Shown here: positions 1-7,738 of the stretch, piece after piece
How positions within the stretch are numbered: position 1 is the first letter of the stretch
Layout: every line of letters begins with the position of its first letter
Assembly: GCF_003003775.1 (NCBI RefSeq)
Contig: NZ_PVWJ01000005.1
Span: 1-64,000 of the forward strand
Direction of reading: 5' to 3'
From: Merismopedia glauca CCAP 1448/3
GTDB taxonomy: Bacteria > Cyanobacteriota > Cyanobacteriia > Cyanobacteriales > CCAP-1448
Length of the DNA stretch: 64,000 nt
Program-made: the position numbers and the translations under genes
The notes under the pieces: generated by a model
What the model was told of the DNA's origin: nothing
Database searches by the model: none
Seen by the model: the letters and a program-made list of their open reading frames with translations, nothing else

Positions 1-203
1 GTAGGGGGTAGGGTGTGGTGGGTCAAGAAAAAGTTGAGCCATAAAATTAACTTTATTACTAGATCTTAAAGCCCCGATTAGACTCCCAACTTCTTTGAGA
101 AGTCGGGAGTCAGAAAAATCAAGTTGATTCCCTATTAAATAGAATCAATTTATTGATGGGGATACCCTACACCCTACACCCCATACCCCACACCCTTCTT
201 AAC
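1..203. repeat. ~200-bp dispersed repeat, copy 1
   Basis: Nearly the same sequence recurs at 8029-8236: heptamer GGGTGTG-type repeats, then TCAAGAAAAAGTTGAGCC, an internal hairpin, a TTGATGGGGATACCC segment and heptamers in the opposite orientation (ACACCC). The outer heptamers therefore form imperfect terminal inverted repeats. The internal hairpin is at 81-111, with arms GACTCCCAACTTCT and AGAAGTCGGGAGTC and one mismatch. No protein is encoded. It resembles a MITE-like or structured non-autonomous repeat. The left end may be cut by the window. Confidence 0.7.
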
Positions 204-213
204 AGTTTGTTCT

Positions 214-705
214 TTAGCTAGCTATTGTTTGGACAGTTTTGATTCTCTCAATTAGCCCTGCTTTCTTGAGTTGGTTGTAACCTTTGATGTTGAGTTGTTT
301 GGCAAGTTTCTTGAGTTCTCTGATGGATTTTGATTCGAGGTTTTCGACGGCGACTGGTTGTGGTTGAGTTTCAATGTTTCTCGCTGGCGGTAATAGTAAT
401 AATTTGGGCGATCTATTTATGGCGATTGGGTTTTGATGAACTGGTTCAATTTCAATTTCAGTAGCAGTAGGTTCGTCAATAGGTAACATCCAAGGATCTG
501 GGATATCTAATGTTGGATTGGGTTCGTCGATTTTGTGTAGATCGAATCTAACTGGTGGCAAGTTTTTGGCTTGTTGTTTCTCAATTGCAGTTATAATTAA
601 CCAAACTAAGCTAGCTAAGGTAGATGCGATTAAGGCAATAATATAAAACAAGATGTAGATGGCATAGCTAGCAATTAAAGCAGTTAGTAAGGCTTTGTTT
701 TTCAT
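214..705 (-). CDS. Membrane-anchored protein with Rho-N/SAP-like C-terminal helix pair
   Basis: A 163-residue protein. Residues ~5-41 are a long hydrophobic stretch, enough for one or two membrane spans. The middle (~50-120) is proline-rich and low complexity. The last ~40 residues (SIRELKKLAKQLNIKGYNQ and following) look like the short helix-extended-helix of the Rho N-terminal/SAP class, which in known families binds nucleic acid. The start ATG is preceded by AGGAG eight bases upstream. A membrane-tethered nucleic-acid-binding role is inference only. It sits alone between a dispersed repeat and a small hypothetical gene. Confidence 0.65.
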   Translation of the reverse strand: MKNKALLTALIASYAIYILFYIIALIASTLASLVWLIITAIEKQQAKNLPPVRFDLHKIDEPNPTLDIPDPWMLPIDEPTATEIEIEPVHQNPIAINRSPKLLLLPPARNIETQPQPVAVENLESKSIRELKKLAKQLNIKGYNQLKKAGLIERIKTVQTIAS

Positions 706-819
706 GAGATTAACTCCTAATGCCGAAGTGAATGTAGAGGTTTTCGGCTTAGAGCGCCAATAGGTATTGCACCTATTATACGAGCTTGGTTACTCAGGGC
801 ACTGGGGGATGAGAGGATT

Positions 820-1032
820 TTAGGTTTGGGATTTGGGGTTTGGTTTGCTTAGCTCAATACTATGAGGATAGGTTTCCAGTATTTCATTTATCTCTTGTTC
901 GCACTCTATCCGTTCTTCGTCATCTAATGGACGAACAGTTGCATACAGGAACTTGTCACTTTCTTCTCGGTAGAGTCGTTGACTGCGGATAGCATCGTAG
1001 TAAGAATCAAAGCGTTTGCCAAAGTCATTCAT
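820..1032 (-). CDS. Small hypothetical protein
   Basis: A 70-residue, acidic, soluble protein with no recognised motif. It has many charged residues (EESDKF, DDEERIECEQE) and no membrane segment. It lies directly downstream (same strand, 62-bp gap) of an XRE-type regulator, so the two could be cotranscribed. The ribosome-binding site is weak. It may be real because its composition is protein-like, but function is unknown. Confidence 0.45.
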   Translation of the reverse strand: MNDFGKRFDSYYDAIRSQRLYREESDKFLYATVRPLDDEERIECEQEINEILETYPHSIELSKPNPKSQT

Positions 1033-1094
1033 TAGGGTTTCTTCAATTGGTTTTCACCCTGTTTAAATGATTTATCTTTTTTGATCTTTTTTTC

Positions 1095-1460
1095 TCATTC
1101 TTCAGTGATATAAGAAATTACTTTTTTAGCAAATGCCGGATCGCTTTTCATTCGCCGTAAGAAAGCAGGCATTTGTTCGTACTTGAATAACAGTTCTTGG
1201 AAAATTGCTTCTTCTTCTGAGTTAATTCGCCCTGCGAGTTGTCTTAACTTTTCTGGATCTAAACTTAAATGACTTGCCAATAGATCGATGACTTTTTGAC
1301 TGGGAGGATAATCGGCACTATTATTTTCTAGCTTGGAGAGATACGTGTAATTAACTCCGATCAACTTGGCTAATTCTTTTTGACTATAGTTTTTCTGCTG
1401 ACGGGTTTGACGAATTGTTTGCCCGAAGTTATCAGTATTGTTGTTTGGATGCGATCGCAT
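1095..1460 (-). CDS. XRE-family helix-turn-helix regulator
   Basis: A 121-residue protein. Residues ~12-66 form a Cro/C1-type HTH: GQTIRQTRQQKNYSQKELA, then LIGVNYTYLSKLENN as the recognition helix, then a typical fourth/fifth helix ending in LSLDPEKL. The C-terminal ~50 residues are helical and may serve for dimerisation or ligand sensing. The family normally represses its own promoter. The start ATG overlaps a HIP1 site (ATGCGATCGC). No obvious operator repeat was found upstream. Confidence 0.85.
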   Translation of the reverse strand: MRSHPNNNTDNFGQTIRQTRQQKNYSQKELAKLIGVNYTYLSKLENNSADYPPSQKVIDLLASHLSLDPEKLRQLAGRINSEEEAIFQELLFKYEQMPAFLRRMKSDPAFAKKVISYITEE

Positions 1461-1833
1461 TTATGGATATCCCCTAGTAAAAAAATGTCTGGAAGTCTCT
1501 GGGTAAGGTTTTTAATTTTTGTAACATCAGATCGGCTCAAATGACCTTTGGCAGAAGATCTCAAGTGCATTTAGGTTCTTATTTCACAACAACTCTAATG
1601 TTTTAACTTGACCAAAAAAACGGGTTTCAAGCCTCCTCTTTCAAGAGGAATAAGCCAAAAACTCTTCAGAATTACAAGCTTCGCCAAAACAAGGCGGAGC
1701 CAATCCAAAATCCAAAATCCAAAATCGAGTGACTGCGGCTTTTGCCAATCATCGTTATCTGTTACTAAGGGGTCGATACAGACACCCAGCAATCCGCCCT
1801 TGCAACGGCGGATTGGTGTCTTCAATTTCAGAT
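1461..1833. other. Repeat-rich intergenic region
   Basis: This 373-bp stretch has no convincing gene. It holds the recurring 15-mer GATATCCCCTAGTAA (1466-1480), a tandem AAAATCC heptamer tract (about 1704-1727), and a hairpin with 9-bp arms CAATCCGCC (1790-1798) and GGCGGATTG (1807-1815). Short open frames in both directions here are products of these repeats. Confidence 0.7.
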
Positions 1834-2109
1834 CTATGCAGCCACAATTTCAACTTGAACTTTCATTCCAGCATGAGTCAACATCGTAATCAATGACTCG
1901 ACTTGAAAGCGATCGATCTTTCCTGCCAACAATTCTTCCACGCAATCGATTGTTGTTTTTAGATGCAATGCTGCTTCTTCTAAACTCCATTGTTTTGATC
2001 GAATTAGCTGACGCAGACTAATCATCAAATCCGATCGAACTCTCAAATTTTCGGATTCCTCCGCCGAGAAACCCAGATCTTCAAAAATGTTGGGATTAGT
2101 TTGAGTCAT
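1834..2109 (-). CDS. HigA-like XRE antitoxin
   Basis: A 91-residue protein with an XRE-type HTH in residues ~30-75 (SLRQLIRSKQWSLEEAALHL, then TTIDCVEELLAGKIDRF). It starts inside the end of the preceding toxin frame (ATGA overlap), the usual order and coupling for HigBA/RelE-like modules with the toxin first. The family neutralises its toxin and represses the operon. The toxin here appears broken by a small repeat insertion, so this antitoxin may be an orphan. Confidence 0.8.
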   Translation of the reverse strand: MTQTNPNIFEDLGFSAEESENLRVRSDLMISLRQLIRSKQWSLEEAALHLKTTIDCVEELLAGKIDRFQVESLITMLTHAGMKVQVEIVAA

Positions 2110-2469
2110 TCTGAATCATCCTGGCGTTGTTGCAGCATTTGTTGGTATCGTTGTTGTCCAAGCTCGATATCGCTACGGGAAGTTTTCTGAGTCTTCTTTT
2201 GAAACGCATGAAGAACATACACAGCTTCCTCAAATCTAGCGACATAGAAAATACGGTAGGCATTATCAGTCCGAATGCGGATCTCCTCCACTCCTTTCCC
2301 AACAATGGACATCGGCTTAAAGTCTGAGGGAAGATCGCCTTGCTGAATCGTTCGCGTAGCGTACCGGAGGTAATCGTAGCTCAAACCCAGCCTGACGACG
2401 CGCATCATCGGGGAAGTCCATCAAATCTTTTTTCGCGGCACCAATCCATTCGATTGGTTTATCGGTCAT
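2106..2469 (-). pseudogene. RelE/HigB-like toxin (Gp49 type), frameshifted by a 21-nt repeat insertion
   Basis: The downstream frame (2106-2408) encodes a Gp49-like/RelE-superfamily toxin body: VEEIRIRTDNAYRIFYVARF and AVYVLHAFQKKTQKTS, as in the intact paralogue at 39355. The true N-terminus (MTDKPIEWIGAAKKDL, then RRQAGFELR) lies in another frame starting at the ATG at 2469. Between them sits a copy of the 21-nt element (about 2350-2371) plus one extra base; removing 22 nt restores ELR-S-IQQGDLP in frame. The family cleaves mRNA on ribosomes. As it stands the toxin should be inactive unless the one-base difference is a sequence error. Confidence 0.7.
2350..2371 (-). repeat. 21-nt small dispersed repeat (family A) in toxin gene
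   Basis: On the minus strand it reads ACCTCCGGT, then ACGCTACGCGAA, flanked by CGAT(T) and CGAT. It shares the skeleton ACCTnCGGT..GCT..GC.AA with insertions at 37279 and 46253. Here one additional T accompanies it, giving 22 nt and a frameshift. Confidence 0.7.
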
Positions 2470-2530
2470 TGGCTATTCGATCGGACTTTAAGGTTTGCAC
2501 CTTCTATTTTAACGCCCGATCTAGCTAGTT

Positions 2531-2793
2531 TTAGATCTGACGCAGCAACGGCGAATTGTGGATAAGATCGATGGGGATGTGCGATCGCCTCTGCCAAAGA
2601 TAAACAGACAGCCCTGTTAAACGTATTGATGTCAAACGAGCGATTGTTTGATGACAGATGCGCTCATATTGCTTTTCATTGCGATCTTGAGCCGCTTTGA
2701 TGATTTCTTTGGCTAGTAAGTCAGGATCGGTTGGTGAAGAGTTTCTTTTGATACTAGGTTAGAGAAATATCGTTCAATTTCTGCGCTTGTCAT
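2531..2793 (-). pseudogene. Frameshifted small hypothetical gene downstream of the nuclease gene
   Basis: An ATG at 2793, overlapping the nuclease gene's end by 20 bp, opens MTSAEIERYFSNLVSKETLH, which soon hits a stop. In the adjacent frame the sequence continues as DPDLLAKEIIKAAQDRNEKQ and then a protein-like stretch (ARLTSIRLTGLSVYLWQRR) up to the stop at 2531-2533, ~85 residues in all. The join is near 2730. I infer one gene with a single indel. The family is not recognised. Confidence 0.5.
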
Positions 2794-4000
2794 GTCTAAA
2801 TTCCCAAGGTGGTTGATAGTTTCCACCCCAAACTCCGCGCTTTTGTTGTTTGGCTGTGTTTTCGGCTTGTTTTACTTGCTCGACTTGAGGGCAGTTATTT
2901 AGATACTTTTGATACACATATGCCATACCATCTGTTACTTGTTGTAAATTAAGTAACTTTCCATTCGTGTAAATTAAGGCAACTTTGCGTCCATATCTGT
3001 CTGTATCGACGATTTGCAGTTGAATGCGATTGTTACTTTGAGATATGAGCTTGAGCAAGTTATCTCTAGATTGGTAACCTAATGGTTGTTTTAGCTCTGG
3101 AGAGTCGATACACGCGAGTCTGATGCGGTATTCTTGAGTTCGGATGGTGTCGCCATCGTGGACGCTCAGTACGATTTGGGATTTGAGATTGGTAGCTGAG
3201 CCTGTCGAAGCTTGGATTTTGGATTCAGTCTCTTTTTGGGATAAGTTATTAGCAGCTACCTGTTGTTTGTTGGGTACTTCTGTAGCGATGGTGATTTCAG
3301 CTAATAGTTCGCTGTCGTTTTGTCCGATGAATTTGATTTTTTTGACCGTACCCGAATAGGGCGATCGCGTAATTCCAGCAGCGAGGATTTGCCGATCTAG
3401 ATTTCTAATTTGTTGAGCTAGCGATCGCAGTTGATTGTCGCTTTCTAAGCTGGCTGCTTTGAAATTAGATTGAGCTTGTTTGAGAGCAGATTTGGCAGAA
3501 GAGTAAGCCAATTCTAATTCGGTTTCTTGAGCTAATTCGCCCGATGTTAGAGTAGGAAATTGTTGATAAGCTCTGGTAGTATAGCGGCGATTGGCTTTGA
3601 ACCTTTTCAAGTTAAGGCTGGCGTTTTTAATTGCTAGCTTTAAGGGTTCTAACTGCGCTTGGGCTAAAGCTTTTTGATATTGCTGTTGTTGCTGAAGTTG
3701 TTGGAGTTGAACAGCGAGGGATTGTCTTTGGTTAATTAACGGTTGTTTGTTCGATTGGCGATCGCTAATTGTTTGTCCGGCTTGTATAGTTGTTCCAGTT
3801 GTTACTTTAAGATCGCCAGGACTATCCAACCCTACTTTAATTTTGAGGTGGCGGGGTCGAGCGATCACAGTCGATTTGATAGCTGTGGGTGTTGGCGTTA
3901 CTACTGTTTGAGCGATCGCATTCGTCTGACTGTCTCTCTCTTTTTGACAGGCAGTTACCAATAAAACTAAAAGTATTATCCTTCCTGCTTTCGCTTCCAT
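2774..4000 (-). CDS. Lipoprotein with HlyD-like coiled coil fused to a thermonuclease (SNase) domain
   Basis: 408 residues. A lipoprotein signal ends in LLVTAC (lipobox Cys at ~18). Residues ~50-85 and ~210-235 resemble the halves of an HlyD-type lipoyl/beta domain, with a long Gln-rich coiled coil between (~85-200). The C-terminal ~120 residues are a staphylococcal-nuclease fold: VHDGDTI, RIRLACIDSPELKQ (carrying the Arg and Glu expected in the active site) and DTDRYGRKVA (second Arg). SNase enzymes cleave DNA/RNA with Ca2+. The fusion of an adaptor-like hairpin to a nuclease is unusual. The product is predicted to be membrane-anchored and surface-exposed. It overlaps the upstream 111-aa gene by 25 bp. 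Confidence 0.8.
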   Translation of the reverse strand: MEAKAGRIILLVLLVTACQKERDSQTNAIAQTVVTPTPTAIKSTVIARPRHLKIKVGLDSPGDLKVTTGTTIQAGQTISDRQSNKQPLINQRQSLAVQLQQLQQQQQYQKALAQAQLEPLKLAIKNASLNLKRFKANRRYTTRAYQQFPTLTSGELAQETELELAYSSAKSALKQAQSNFKAASLESDNQLRSLAQQIRNLDRQILAAGITRSPYSGTVKKIKFIGQNDSELLAEITIATEVPNKQQVAANNLSQKETESKIQASTGSATNLKSQIVLSVHDGDTIRTQEYRIRLACIDSPELKQPLGYQSRDNLLKLISQSNNRIQLQIVDTDRYGRKVALIYTNGKLLNLQQVTDGMAYVYQKYLNNCPQVEQVKQAENTAKQQKRGVWGGNYQPPWEFRHDKRRN

Positions 4001-4311
4001 TTAGCAATTAACTTCCTAGAACAACCAATACCTGTTTCATTTTTGACGTATTCAATTAAATCTGTATATTTAACAATTCCTTCAGATTGAGCGTTATCTA
4101 GAGCTTGATATACGATGTTTATCCTTCGATAATGTGGGGTTCGAGGTGAAGTTTTTAATGGTGGAGAGATTACTAAGTTGTTTAAAGTTTTTGGTCGAGC
4201 AAATAAATGTATTTCTTGACTTAACCAATCAGGAGCGCGACTATTAATAAACTTCCTCACTTTAGTAATGAGGGTGTGGGGTGTAGGGTGTGGGGTGTGG
4301 GGATAGCTCAT
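3976..4311 (-). CDS. Hypothetical protein with repeat-derived N-terminus
   Basis: 111 residues. The first ~16 residues (PHTPHPTPHTL) are encoded by a GGGTGTG heptamer tract at 4271-4302, so the start may be wrong; a GTG near 4261 would remove the repeat. The C-terminal half (VKYTDLIEYVKNETG, CSRKLIAKWKRKQEG) is basic and helical, possibly DNA-binding. It overlaps the upstream gene by ATGA and the nuclease gene downstream, implying one transcript. Function is not recognised. Confidence 0.5.
   Translation of the reverse strand: MSYPHTPHPTPHTLITKVRKFINSRAPDWLSQEIHLFARPKTLNNLVISPPLKTSPRTPHYRRINIVYQALDNAQSEGIVKYTDLIEYVKNETGIGCSRKLIAKWKRKQEG
4271..4302. repeat. GGGTGTR heptamer tandem repeat
   Basis: Tandem heptamers GGGTGTG/GGGTGTA. 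Other tracts of this family lie at 164-195, 4815-4848, 5819-5835, 8022-8050, 8205-8230, 9558-9590, 10133-10178, 11704-11736, 11966-11997 and 33239-33255. They resemble the short tandemly repeated repetitive (STRR) sequences known in filamentous cyanobacteria. Confidence 0.8.
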
Positions 4312-4679
4312 TTACTTTCTAGGGAGCGGATTAAAGCAGATAAAAGTTTACCGACTGATTCACACTGAGTCAGAATTGGAGTGATGTTTTCAGGTGAGGC
4401 TAGTTGCACTCTTTGACAGATTATTAAGTGGGTTTCCAGTTCTTTCAGAGAACCTTGACCCATGTATAAAAATTGGATATATTCTCCCCTCGTTCTACGT
4501 CCGTATCCTTCCGCTATATTCGCAGAAATCGATACCGATGCTCTCCGAATCTGAGCGACCATACCGTAGAGTTCGTCTTTTGGGAAATTCCTCGTCAATC
4601 GATAGCAAATTTCCGCTAAATTTACGGCTTCCTGCCATACTCTTAAATCTCGGTAAGATTGAATTTTTGAGTCCGTCAT
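4308..4679 (-). CDS. Four-helix-bundle protein (23S rRNA intervening-sequence protein family)
   Basis: 123 residues with the family signature throughout: SYRDLRVWQEAVNLAEICY near the start, PKDELYGMVAQIRRASVSIS and ANIAEGYGRRTRGEYIQFL in the middle, LKELETHLIICQRV further on. It is full length for the family (110-130 aa). Members form small homopentameric helical bundles; their function is not well settled, and they are common in mobile regions. It is the first gene of a minus-strand run reaching to ~2531. Confidence 0.88.
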   Translation of the reverse strand: MTDSKIQSYRDLRVWQEAVNLAEICYRLTRNFPKDELYGMVAQIRRASVSISANIAEGYGRRTRGEYIQFLYMGQGSLKELETHLIICQRVQLASPENITPILTQCESVGKLLSALIRSLESK

Positions 4680-4814
4680 AGCTCAATACGGTTCAGTTAA
4701 AGAAAAAGTTGTTAGTTTGGCTAACGAGAGATGTGGCATTCAGCCCATCATCCAGAGACAATAAAAGCTTATCTGAACTGTATTGCGTCATAGCTTTGCT
4801 CCAATTGTCACGCT

Positions 4815-4848
4815 CACCCCACACCCTACACCCCACACCCCACACCCA
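4815..4848. repeat. CCCCACA/CCCTACA heptamer tract
   Basis: Tandem heptamers (CACCCCACACCCTACACCCC and onward) just downstream of the ATPase gene's stop codon. Same family as 4271-4302 in the reverse orientation. Confidence 0.8.
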
Positions 4849-4850
4849 AA

Positions 4851-5774
4851 TTACTGTCCCAATCTCCCAGATTTCTTGGGTAAGCTGAACACCATGATTC
4901 GCATGACTCCGACTGCAACTGTTAAAATCCCACCGATTAGATAAAGTGTGGTGGAATTTACGCCTAAACCAATGATTCGGACGACTGTAAATACCATGAG
5001 GAAGGCGATCAGAAATGGTGTCCCATCAATCCACTGGGTATGATCTGGTGAGGTGTCTTCCAAACCCAAATATTCTTCTTTGACTACTCTTCTGGCTAAC
5101 ATGGGATTGCCACCAGTTCTCGCTTGCAGGGTGGCTATTTGAGATGGGTTAATGCTAATCCCTAGTTCGGTGGCGGTAGCTATCATGATTTCTCTGATGG
5201 CTGATTCTGGCAATGGTGCTAGTTCGATTCTGGGTAGTTTGAGGAAGATGTCTCTGGCTGGGGGATAGGTGGCAAATAGAAGTATGGGTTGTCCGATGGT
5301 ATGGAGTTCTTCGAGGAAGCACCTTAATGAGACTGGAAAGCGATGGGCGCTATCGCAAATTAGAAAGGCGGTGTGGTTCTGGTAGTATTGGGCGATCGCG
5401 TTTTGCAATTGGGTGGTATTGAGGGATTTACCTTCAATTGATTCAGTTTCCACGCCTAACTGGTTGGCGATCGCTGTTAGGGTTTGTTTGACTGTGGTAG
5501 GAGTTGCTAAGGCAACTGGATAGCCTAGTTGTTTGAGTTCTGCGACTACGGTTTCGGCGAGGAAGGTTTTGCCGCCACCTGGTTCGCTAATTACCAGGAG
5601 GCTAGAATTTGCTTGCATGGTAGCAACTATGCGCTTTTTTTCTCTATTTCTATAGGGTGTGGGAGAATCGGAACTGACACCTAGTTGGGTGTGTTCGCCA
5701 TCTTCGTTGACGGCGTAGGTGTATGTCCTTTGTGAGCCGTTTTTTAAGGTGCGGCGATGCCTTTTGATCGTCAA
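4851..5774 (-). CDS. AAA/ExeA-like ATPase with C-terminal membrane anchor
   Basis: 307 residues. Walker A SEPGGGKTF at ~59-68, a Walker B-like segment AFLICDSAHR at ~135-145, and a helical lid region with TGGNPMLARRVVKEEY (~220-236), as in small AAA/STAND ATPases of the ExeA/TniB type. Two hydrophobic spans (~248-268 and ~274-295) anchor the C-terminus. The residue after the Walker B Asp is Ser rather than the usual Glu, so ATPase activity may be weak. It is the third gene of a run with a 92-aa protein and a frameshifted protein that also ends in a membrane segment, suggesting a membrane complex. Function unknown. Confidence 0.7.
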   Translation of the reverse strand: MTIKRHRRTLKNGSQRTYTYAVNEDGEHTQLGVSSDSPTPYRNREKKRIVATMQANSSLLVISEPGGGKTFLAETVVAELKQLGYPVALATPTTVKQTLTAIANQLGVETESIEGKSLNTTQLQNAIAQYYQNHTAFLICDSAHRFPVSLRCFLEELHTIGQPILLFATYPPARDIFLKLPRIELAPLPESAIREIMIATATELGISINPSQIATLQARTGGNPMLARRVVKEEYLGLEDTSPDHTQWIDGTPFLIAFLMVFTVVRIIGLGVNSTTLYLIGGILTVAVGVMRIMVFSLPKKSGRLGQ

Positions 5775-5850
5775 TTTTGGATTTTAGATTTTGGATTTTG
5801 GATTGTTTGCGAACTCTTCCCCACACCCCACACCCAGCCTACTTTTTAAC

Positions 5851-6506
5851 TTAGGATCGATCTGCATCAGTATCAGTGATGACATCTCGATCTGCACTTG
5901 GTTGATTCAGAGAGAGTGCGATCGCTCCCATGCTCAAACCTGTTGCCGCGATCGCCAATCCTACACATAGCCATTGGATGAGTCGCTGTTTTCTTCTCCT
6001 GGTACGAATTCTGGCAAGAGATCGATCTTGCCATTGGCTGATGGCAGCAAACCATTCATCCCAGTTGTGAGTTGCGAAAGAAGGGTCGGGGCTAAAAAAA
6101 ATTCGGGTTCGTAGGCGGCGGCGATGCCTTTCATGGCTAGTCTGAGCTTGTTTCTGGAGTCTTCGACTTTTTCTTGGAGTTCTGGGTTGGTAAATTGACC
6201 GCTAGCGTAGTAATACAAGGTAAGAGCGTCGCTGCCTACTCTTAAGGCGGCGGCTCGATGTTGGGCGGCATCGTCAATGTCTTGCAGGTCTTCGGAGGCT
6301 ATAGCGTGGGTTTTCTCATCGGCGGCATCTTGAGCTTTGGCGGTGGGCGATTTGCGCTTTCTGCCTTTGGTATTGTTGCTGCGTCTTTTGACTTCTTCGA
6401 GGACGGATTCTGGATACTCGTTGGCTGGGGAGTAGCCCATTTCTAGGGCGATGGTTTCAATTTTGCGGCGGGTGCCGTATTGCATTAGTTCTTCAATTGC
6501 GATCAT
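5851..6506 (-). CDS. Hypothetical protein with candidate -1 frameshift; the shifted tail has a TM segment
   Basis: The zero frame (6506 to 5961, 181 aa) is protein-like up to AAAYEPEFF. There it reads GAA TTT TTT TTA, which contains the slippery heptamer T-TTT-TTA (6093-6099). Moving -1 at that point continues as SPDPSFATHNWDEWFAAISQ, a basic stretch (RIRTRRRKQR), a transmembrane helix (WLCVGLAIAATGLSMGAIAL) and an acidic tail, stopping at 5851-5853. That gives ~218 aa. The zero-frame tail has no membrane segment. The membrane-bound version fits its neighbour, a membrane ATPase. The alternatives are a decayed gene or a miscounted homopolymer (nine T instead of eight restores the frame). Family not recognised. 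Confidence 0.6.
6093..6099 (-). promoter_or_regulatory. Slippery heptamer T-TTT-TTA
   Basis: In the zero frame of the 6506-5961 gene the codons are TTT TTT TTA. The last seven bases match the X-XXY-YYZ pattern, and the -1 frame starting at base 6093 is open for 80 codons with a clear membrane segment. No obvious stimulatory hairpin was checked by folding. Confidence 0.45.
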
Positions 6507-6771
6507 TTTTGATTTCTCTCAATTTTTTGATCAGTTCGTGACGAGTTCCGCCACGAGCATAATGGAGATTAACTAATCTTAATTGGTCGAATTGTTCTCT
6601 GGTAAAAGACCTAATTCTTTGGGGAAATCCCAATTCGGCACACCACTTGCTAATTAAGCTGGAATCTAAAGGATAGCCTGGATCTCTACCTCTTTCAGCC
6701 GACAAAAGTAACACGGCAGTACGCCGACATATGTCATCAGTTAATTGAGCTTGATTAGTTGAATCATTCAT
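6493..6771 (-). CDS. Hypothetical protein, first gene of membrane ATPase operon
   Basis: 92 residues, soluble. It contains ISKWCAELGFPQRIRSFTRE and a basic C-terminus (HELIKKLREIKNDRN). Its end overlaps the next gene's start by 14 bp, so translation is probably coupled. No family recognised. Position suggests it acts with the frameshifted membrane protein and the AAA-like ATPase that follow. Confidence 0.55.
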   Translation of the reverse strand: MNDSTNQAQLTDDICRRTAVLLLSAERGRDPGYPLDSSLISKWCAELGFPQRIRSFTREQFDQLRLVNLHYARGGTRHELIKKLREIKNDRN

Positions 6772-6911
6772 GATTCATGAGGTTCTCATGTTTCAGGTTA
6801 TTTCTAATAGATTAGCTTGTTTTTGTGGGTTGTCAAAATAATTATTATCAAACTGGGAAAAAGGAATACCAAACCGTCTTTTGTGGAGAATTGGGAAAAT
6901 TTGTGACTCGC

Positions 6912-7364
6912 TCAATCTTTAGCAAACCAAGATTCAACGGAGAATGCTTTAACCTGTTGCATTCTTTGAAAGTCGCTGTCTGCGGAAACAAGGATGAGAT
7001 CGTGTTGTAGGGCAACAGCAGCAATCCACAGGTCGTTATCATCGAATCCCAACTGGGCGATCTTGGTTTTCCGACGTTTGTTTTGTTCTTTGGGAGCAAA
7101 CCGATTGAAGAGCGTGGCTTTCAGTTGTCCGTAAAGGGTAGCAGTTGTGCCATCAACGTGGTAGATGTAGATACCTTGAAGAAAGCGTTCTACAAGGGCT
7201 AAATTGCTCTCTTTGCGTTGAGAGCGTTCTGCCATATCTATTAGTTCTCCTTGGACGATGACGCAAGTAGTAATTAATGTGGTTTCAGCAGCAGCTAAGC
7301 GGATTAAAACGTTGTAATCGCCTAGAATTGCACGACTACAGTGGTTGGTGTCCAATAAGTACAT
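6912..7364 (-). CDS. PIN-domain toxin (VapC type)
   Basis: 150 residues with the PIN acidic residues in order: MYLLDTNHCS (Asp5), CVIVQGELIDMA (Glu ~39), GFDDNDLWIAAVAL (Asp pair) and LVSADSDFQRM (last Asp). Such enzymes are Mg2+-dependent RNases. The length matches VapC. Its ATG overlaps the end of the antitoxin gene, the usual order of antitoxin then toxin. Confidence 0.88.
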   Translation of the reverse strand: MYLLDTNHCSRAILGDYNVLIRLAAAETTLITTCVIVQGELIDMAERSQRKESNLALVERFLQGIYIYHVDGTTATLYGQLKATLFNRFAPKEQNKRRKTKIAQLGFDDNDLWIAAVALQHDLILVSADSDFQRMQQVKAFSVESWFAKD

Positions 7365-7651
7365 TACATATCGAAAGGGTTGGGTTGATCGAATTTAGCT
7401 TGGCTGCGAGTGGTGCGTACTATTTCTAAGCATTCTTCGAGGTCGTCTCCTTCCCAATTACCTATGGTTTTGAGATGTTCGAGGAGCGATCGCCCTGTAG
7501 ATTGTGCTGGATGAGATACAGTTGTGACAGTGGTATTAATCTGGTTTGTAGTAGGTTTGGTTTTCAACAACCTCAGAAAGTCAAGGGTTTTTTGCAGAAG
7601 ATCTTCTGGGGTAGATTCAATTTCGTCAAATAGCTGTTCTTTAATAGTCAT
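7364..7651 (-). CDS. Antitoxin partner of PIN toxin
   Basis: 95 residues from the ATG at 7651; an in-frame TTG at 7660 is less likely. The N-terminus (TIKEQLFDEIESTPEDLLQK, TLDFLRLLK) is a helical segment common in cyanobacterial VapB-like antitoxins. The disordered C-terminal half (SLLEHLKTIGNWEGDDLEEC) would wrap the toxin. It overlaps the toxin ATG by one base and should be cotranscribed with it. Confidence 0.75.
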   Translation of the reverse strand: MTIKEQLFDEIESTPEDLLQKTLDFLRLLKTKPTTNQINTTVTTVSHPAQSTGRSLLEHLKTIGNWEGDDLEECLEIVRTTRSQAKFDQPNPFDM

Positions 7652-7738
7652 AAGGTGCAATTGTTGACCATATTAGGAAATGTGGTGGTAGCAGATATTT
7701 GGATCGTTCTCGAACCAAATTGGAGGTTGTTTTATCAA

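Noticed and set aside
1595-1889. Overlapping open frames on both strands
   Set aside because: Composed of heptamer and hairpin repeat DNA; no protein family features.
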